Source: Osmanthus fragrans (lineage: Eukaryota > Streptophyta > Magnoliopsida > Lamiales > Oleaceae). From it: a stretch of 64,000 nt of DNA. The stretch lies in NCBI GenBank assembly GCA_019395295.1, contig CM033341.1, positions 2,978,501 through 3,042,500 of the forward strand, given 5' to 3'. Under the pieces are notes generated by a model. It made no database searches. It worked only from the letters and a program-made list of their open reading frames with translations, and had not been told where the DNA came from. Shown piece by piece: positions 58,858-64,000 of this stretch. The translations under genes and the position numbers were made by a program. Position 1 is the first letter of the stretch. Each line of letters starts with the position of its first letter.

Positions 58858-60067
58858 AGTCGAGGCGCCTCAATTGCCTCGTCCAACTAACTAATCATTT
58901 TGATGGGAGGGGCAAGGTAAATGTGGAGTGCGGACCTTACATGTCTTCTTGATTTTACTTAACTGGTTGTCATGTGACTTGTCAATAGGACAAGGTGTAG
59001 TAGTGTCTATCTTTGATCTACACCAATTTTGTTTCGGCTCCCGATACAATCCATATGCACCCGCCAAATTCTTAGAGAAGAAAGCAAAGAAGTAGGGGCC
59101 ACTAGAAGCATCCAAGTGCCAAAGCCATTGGTCCTTTTGTGTTCTTGCTGGATTACAACATAACGAGGAGCCTTTTCAAAAAAAGTGGTGGTTTTTTTAG
59201 CAGTAAAAAGTGATTATAAGTTGAAGAATCATTTGTAAATCTAACATTTGTTAACCCATTTTTAGCCAAACGGTCCCTCCTTTTTCAGGCGTAATCATAT
59301 ATTTCTAGAGTTTGCATCTTATTGCTCAAGAGGGAAGCCTATGAAAAAGAGGTTTTGCGTTCAACATATCTTTCAAGCTATAATTATTAATGTTGTATAT
59401 TTTGAGAAAAATAAACAGTCAAGGGTCAAAGAGTGAAAAGGTTGGTAAAAAGGTTGTTCTTTTTAAAAAAAACATAGGGATTTTAACTTATTCAATTCAC
59501 CTAGTTTTCTCATTTTTAACCAGTTTACAAAATATGAGAAATTTCACCTTCTTGAAGATCTAGTGGTGCTATCCAAAGACTAAATGAATAGCCAAACCTG
59601 ATGAACTTCAAAGCATTTCAAATAGCATAAGAATATAAGAGGGTGTTGTTATGGACAAGAGAATGAAACAAACATTCTAAAGAACTTATGATTAGCTTTT
59701 CGGGAAATTTCTGTGTCACTTTACGTCTAAATCATATTTGGTGCACACTTGTATACATGTGTATATTGTCAAAAGGAAATGAATTCTTAGTTAAACTTAG
59801 AGTTTGTATTTATATTTTATCTAACCTCTTATATGTTAATTATTGTCCTTTTATATTTAATTGATGTAAAATTTTACCTCCATCGTATTTTGAAGAAGAC
59901 AACTTATGAAGATAACTGTAATATATCTTTAATAAAAAAATTTCCAACGTCACGCGAGGTTAAATTTCCTCAAAATTTTATAATTCTCTAACATCTCCCT
60001 GCACAATTGCATCTAGCCTAAGGTTTTCATATCAATAAGAAATTTGTATTCTCTATAACAAACATGA
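58858..60067. other. Intergenic, nothing recognised
   Basis: No gene or clear transposon ends are seen. Confidence 0.35.
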
Positions 60068-60276
60068 AATTGGCTCTCAAAATTTAGCCTCGCTTGCAAT
60101 TGTCGGGTGAAGGTTAGAATCCTAAAATATGGATAAAGTCCTTAGTAAGTGAGAGTTAAATGGCAGTTTTCCACCCTACACCCTTTGAGGCATAACCTGC
60201 GATTTACCCCTTCACCAAATCTCAGGGCAAGGCAGGTGGGGACACCAGTAATGGGAGCGTAATTCAAAAAAAAACT
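60068..60276 (+). mobile_element. SINE-like repeat, copy 2
   Basis: It is a truncated relative of 55627-55866: the A-box part is lost and the B-box region reads 'aggttagaatccta'. The shared tail 'tttaccccttcaccaaatct' and the A-rich end are kept. Confidence 0.65.
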
Positions 60277-61560
60277 AACTTTGAATATTTTCAAAGCAAT
60301 AATTAAAGAAAATAAAATTACTGTGGCTCTGGTAATAGCAAAAGAGAATCAAATCAAGAACTATGAAGACTTGAAAATTTGGAACATAAACAAAGACCTA
60401 AATTTTAGGACTATTAGATGCTTCTTCAATGACTGTGCTTAAATGCTCCAACGGTCACTTCATCTTTACGGACTTTTCACATGTCACCTCCCTCCATCTC
60501 CCTACATTCCCATGTTGCATAGTATTGATAAAAATAACGGTGCACTTCTATATTATCTTATAGAAAATTTGATAGAATAATTGGGTTATATTTGCCGAAA
60601 TTAGGGTATAATAAGGATGTAACTCCCTGAAATTTGACTAAAAATTGTGTAGAAACTTTTAACAGCTCGAACTTTCTTGTTGGGCCTTCATCTCTTTATA
60701 TAAGCTATTGGATTGTTGCTCTGGTTATGTCAAGCTGTAAATGACGGACGTATTTCTGTGTTACCGTTCTTCTTGGAGAGAATTTATTGGCTTGAGAGTT
60801 CAGTTTCAACGGGATATCATGATATTTAGGTTGTAGGTCTGCACTTTAGGTTGTCATTACTTTTTTTCTGATTAGTTGTTGCAATGACGTTACCACTTAA
60901 GGGGAGAACCTTTTTAGTCATGTCATGAGTATGTTTTCGGATGATATCTTTCATGTGTCGTCCTTCCATACTGTCTGTTTGTCTTTAATGAAAATACTCA
61001 TTTGATTAAGTTAGGTTGGATCCTTGAGTAATCCAACGTAAATTTTTATATCAGCACCAACACCTATAATGTTTTTAAATTGTTGAATTTAAATGTAGAG
61101 GATTACATTTTGCTAGCTAAATGACAATAATTTTCATCATTAGTTCTAATTGTGACTTCCACTGATGAATGGTACGTACGTTGGATCCACGGCAAGTTAT
61201 AGATACCAACCATCCATTTTGTGTACTTATTCGTTGAAGAGTGCATTACAGAACAAGAAATTTGTCAATAATTTCTTGCAACAAACCTGACGTGGCATAT
61301 AGCTGTTGACTGGGACGAGGCCCACTTAGAATTAAGAAGGGTATGGAAGCCCAGCCAAGTTGTAGTAATAGATGTGGTCGTGGAAGCTTAATCACAACAT
61401 TTGAACATAATTTACATACAATCCATCCTCAATGCTTCATTACCCCATAATTCACCAAATTGCACCATTTTACACCAAAATGGTTAAATACCTTTTTGCC
61501 CTTCTCTTCCACTTTGCACAAATAATTTTTTTTAGGGGTACTTGTGCCAATTGCTATACA
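60277..61560. other. Intergenic; possible small transcription unit
   Basis: A TATA-like CTTTATATAAGC at about 60694-60705 is followed by a 31-codon frame near 60743 ('MTDVFLCYRSSWREFIG') on the plus strand. Nothing confirms a gene; it may be a non-coding unit or chance. Confidence 0.2.
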
Positions 61561-61567
61561 ACAACAA

Positions 61568-61569
61568 AA

Positions 61570-61605
<36 letters not shown>

Positions 61606-61632
61606 CATCATCATCATCATCATCATCATCAT
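61568..61632. repeat. (ATT)n(ATC)n microsatellite
   Basis: Trinucleotide ATT repeats pass into ATC repeats without interruption. The apparent polypeptide runs across it are artefacts. Confidence 0.95.
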
Positions 61633-61639
61633 GTGCGTT

Positions 61640-62241
61640 TGTAATAAATTTTAATCAATTAATAATAATTAAGAAATGAATGAAAATAAAAGTACTAAAG
61701 AAGTTTTAAAATAATATAAACGATAGCTTTCAAGAATTTTTTACTGTTCATAGACAAATTAAGGATAAAGAAACTCACATTATATTTTGAAATGCATTAA
61801 TAGATCATTTATGTGATGAATATATGAGTTTCGAGAACTAAATTACAATACTAGTTCGAGTTCGAAATATCATGATATCGAGATTCGAAACGTATTCTCT
61901 GAGTATGGGCCAAGTTAAATTCTGATGTTTGATGTGTGGTGGATACAGTTCACTCAATGTGCAAAACTCTAACCATGCCATATACCCTATATTCAGCACT
62001 GCAATTGCTACAAGATTCAAGGCAGCTAGAAAATTAAACGTTCTGGTAAAAGAAATTTGATCAACACCAAAAGGGACAGACAGATGCATTAGGGGGAAAA
62101 AATCATTGAATATTCTTTACATATCTGTTTCTTTAGCTATTTCTTCTATAAACCCCCGAGTTCATATCCTGTTTAGCTGCTAGGGTGCTAAGTATAAATG
62201 CTGTACAATTTTCTGTTAACTTAAATCGATGAGTATAGTCT
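61640..62241 (-). other. 3' flank of ZEP
   Basis: This probably includes the 3'UTR, but no clear polyadenylation signal was chosen. A minus-strand open frame at 61838-62089 has no recognised motif and is not called. Confidence 0.4.
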
Positions 62242-64000
62242 TCATACAGTCTGAAGAACTTCATTGTCTGTCTTCGCGTTGGTAGACTTTGGTGGAAACT
62301 TCATTGCCTTTACGCGGAAAGCTGCCTGCAGAATGCATCGAGAATGAGTTCGATGCATATAAACACTCGTATTTTACAAAGGAAAAAAGAAAAAAGAAAG
62401 AAGAGTACAGGCAGTAATATTTTCTTCCACCAATGCGGTTATGTGAAACAAAAGTAAATGGATACACATTTCTCAATTTACGATGCCATTTTTAAGGGAT
62501 TTATGCAAGCAACAAAGGTGGTAAAAGGAAGAAAATTAACCTTTTTATCAGAACCAAATTCGATTACATCGGATGGATGAAAACGAACAGGGAAGTTGGG
62601 TGACGCCCTATACCGCCTGCCCTCATTACTGCAAATTTTTTTTCCCCGTAAGATGAGGATGTTTATGAACCAATGACAACAATCATAATCATATAATAAT
62701 ATTATTGGATAGAAAACTGTCTTTTGCAAGAATAATCTTCTTGTTACTTACTCAGTGATCCAGGTGCCATGTTCACTTCTTAAGTCAGTTACAAAAAATG
62801 CCCCATCTTTGTAGCTTATCCGAGCATGCGTTTTAGAGACCTGCAATAATGTGAACCTTTTTTTTTATGAAGAATTAAGTGAAAAATATAGAAATGAACT
62901 TCAAGAAATATTTTATAGGTAGGATACAGATGCAATTAGCCATGTCACCTGAGGGGATGATATAGCTATAGATACTCCAGGAAAGTTCGGATGTGACACG
63001 CTCCTAAGATCAGAAAAGTACTGTTGTTAGCAACACTAGAGTTAATGCACTATGATGCATAAAGAAATATTTTGGAGCTGTAATTTAACTTCAGTACAAT
63101 GTATCTTACAGAAGCTGTAAGGAGAAAATGGTTTAGTGATATCAGATTCATATTGCGTCAATAAAAAAACAAATTTACAATATCGAAACCAATAGGCATA
63201 CCCGATGATGTATGGTTTCTTCTCGTCTCGGCTTAAGAAGATTGTTTCAGATGTAGCAGTTGAATTTCCCATAGGAAACAGAAACCAACTATAAATGACC
63301 AACAAATACACCAACATAATTTTTGAGCTTCTCGAATACAAGTAAATGACTTTTAAATTTAAGGAAAACAATGACAGAAATTTAACAAATGCGGTACTCA
63401 CTCTGCATTAAGTGCGCGCTCCAGGGCATCATCATCTGCAAACCATCTTCGTAGTTGATTGTTGGCCTACAATGATTAGAAAACATAAAATCAGCTCTTA
63501 AATGACGAACATAGGGTAAAATAAACTTCCGAGTATGCCGACTGTGCATTTAGTTTCTTAAGCTACATACTTTGTCTGAGAGTCTGCACTGCATCGATCT
63601 TCCTTCAAGGTTTGAGCTACAAAAGGTAGAGTCCATTACTTCATGTAAGGTAAATTAATACAACATGAAAAATAAAGCTTATACTATAATGGAGATTTTC
63701 TGTATGAAACTTAGCAAAACTAATTGTTGAACCTCTCAAATTCAGTAAATTATTCTACCAAGTATTTCAAGATGTGAAAGGACTCATTTTGCAATAAGTA
63801 ATTATTTCAAGAAGTATCTATCAGTTTTTAACTGCGAACCACCATTTTCATAATTGTCGTTTAATGGAAAGAAAATGAGGGCAGATGCTTAAAAGTGAGA
63901 TATAATCTGATCCTGAGTTAATGGTGAAAGAAGAGTCATCAAATCTCACCCGTTACCTCCAAGAACCCAATTTAGCATTAAAGGCATACCAACATCGATA
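62242..64000 (-). CDS. ZEP: Zeaxanthin epoxidase, C-terminal part (8 exons, runs off the window)
   Basis: Exons in transcript order are: beyond 64000 to 63950, 63571-63616, 63402-63466, 63202-63288, 62949-63003, 62752-62840, 62541-62628 and 62242-62325. All have GT..AG borders, and the frame is unbroken across every junction. The protein part reads 'MPLMLNWVLGGNG', 'LEGRSMQCRLSDK' and 'DDDALERAL', then a C-terminal FHA domain with 'VSKTHARISYKDGAFFV', 'DLRSEHGTWITDNEGRRYR', 'FHPSDVIEFGSDKKAAFRVK' and a tail ending in LQTV. This matches the ZEP/ABA1 C terminus closely. The enzyme epoxidises zeaxanthin to violaxanthin through antheraxanthin on the stromal side of the thylakoid, with FAD, NADPH and ferredoxin. 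It drives the xanthophyll cycle and the first step toward abscisic acid. The monooxygenase part lies outside. No damage is seen. Confidence 0.97.

Noticed and set aside
58891..59115. Minus-strand 74-codon frame with balanced composition
   Set aside because: It has an ATG and reads like protein, but no family was recognised and there is no splice or promoter context; left uncalled.
61429..61644. Frames with poly-Ile, poly-Tyr or poly-His runs
   Set aside because: They are translations of the ATT/ATC microsatellite.
1..64000. CRISPR arrays, bacterial operons, phage or viral genes
   Set aside because: No spacer-like regular arrays and no such genes were seen; the window is plant nuclear DNA. 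The regular arrays found are tandem or MULE-internal repeats.

Overview
This is a plant nuclear genome window, almost certainly from a eudicot. It is AT-rich, has introns with GT..AG borders, and carries plant-only genes: zeaxanthin epoxidase, red chlorophyll catabolite reductase (RCCR), class-B heat shock factor HsfB1 and a zinc-finger homeodomain gene. There are no bacterial-style operons, so each gene stands alone in a sea of transposon debris. All identifications come from reading the sequence and remembered family motifs; no database search was run.

Layout. 1-12 kb: a small plant-specific gene on the minus strand (2640-3086) with a likely 3'UTR intron, foldback MITEs, a MULE-like element (6429-7890), a tRNA-derived SINE, a small hAT element and a two-EF-hand gene (9458-9745). 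12-25 kb: a SINA-like RING gene relic split by an LTR that is itself split by a hAT element; a broken EF-hand gene; a broken RCCR copy containing a solo LTR; a second EF-hand fragment; a 1.86 kb hAT element carrying a piece of an alpha-1,4-glycosyltransferase gene; and the intact two-exon RCCR gene (22251-25101). The EF-hand/RCCR pairs look like an old tandem segmental duplication. 27-32.6 kb: a decayed Copia-type retrotransposon on the minus strand with two hAT elements nested in it.

33.7-37.2 kb: an intact HsfB1 gene on the minus strand, with a conserved-peptide upstream ORF in its leader. 37-51 kb: gene-poor, with MITE families, a second MULE-like element, tandem repeats, a U6 snRNA pseudogene and two SINEs in one target site. 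51.6-52.8 kb: an intact single-exon gene (SMI1/KNR4-like, unknown function). 54.2-55.5 kb: a Pack-MULE carrying a broken zinc-finger homeodomain gene. 55.6-57.3 kb: a SINE and a third MULE-like element. 57-62 kb: repeats only. 62.2-64 kb: the last eight exons of zeaxanthin epoxidase on the minus strand, running off the right edge.

The intact genes (EF-hand, RCCR, HsfB1, SUKH-like, ZEP, small plant-specific protein) are functionally independent. RCCR and ZEP are both plastid pigment enzymes, but nothing shows they are co-regulated. The most notable points are the HsfB1 uORF, the two transposons carrying host gene fragments, the MULE family with GTCAC-repeat arrays (two copies with exact 9-bp target duplications), and the traceable decay of the RCCR duplicate.
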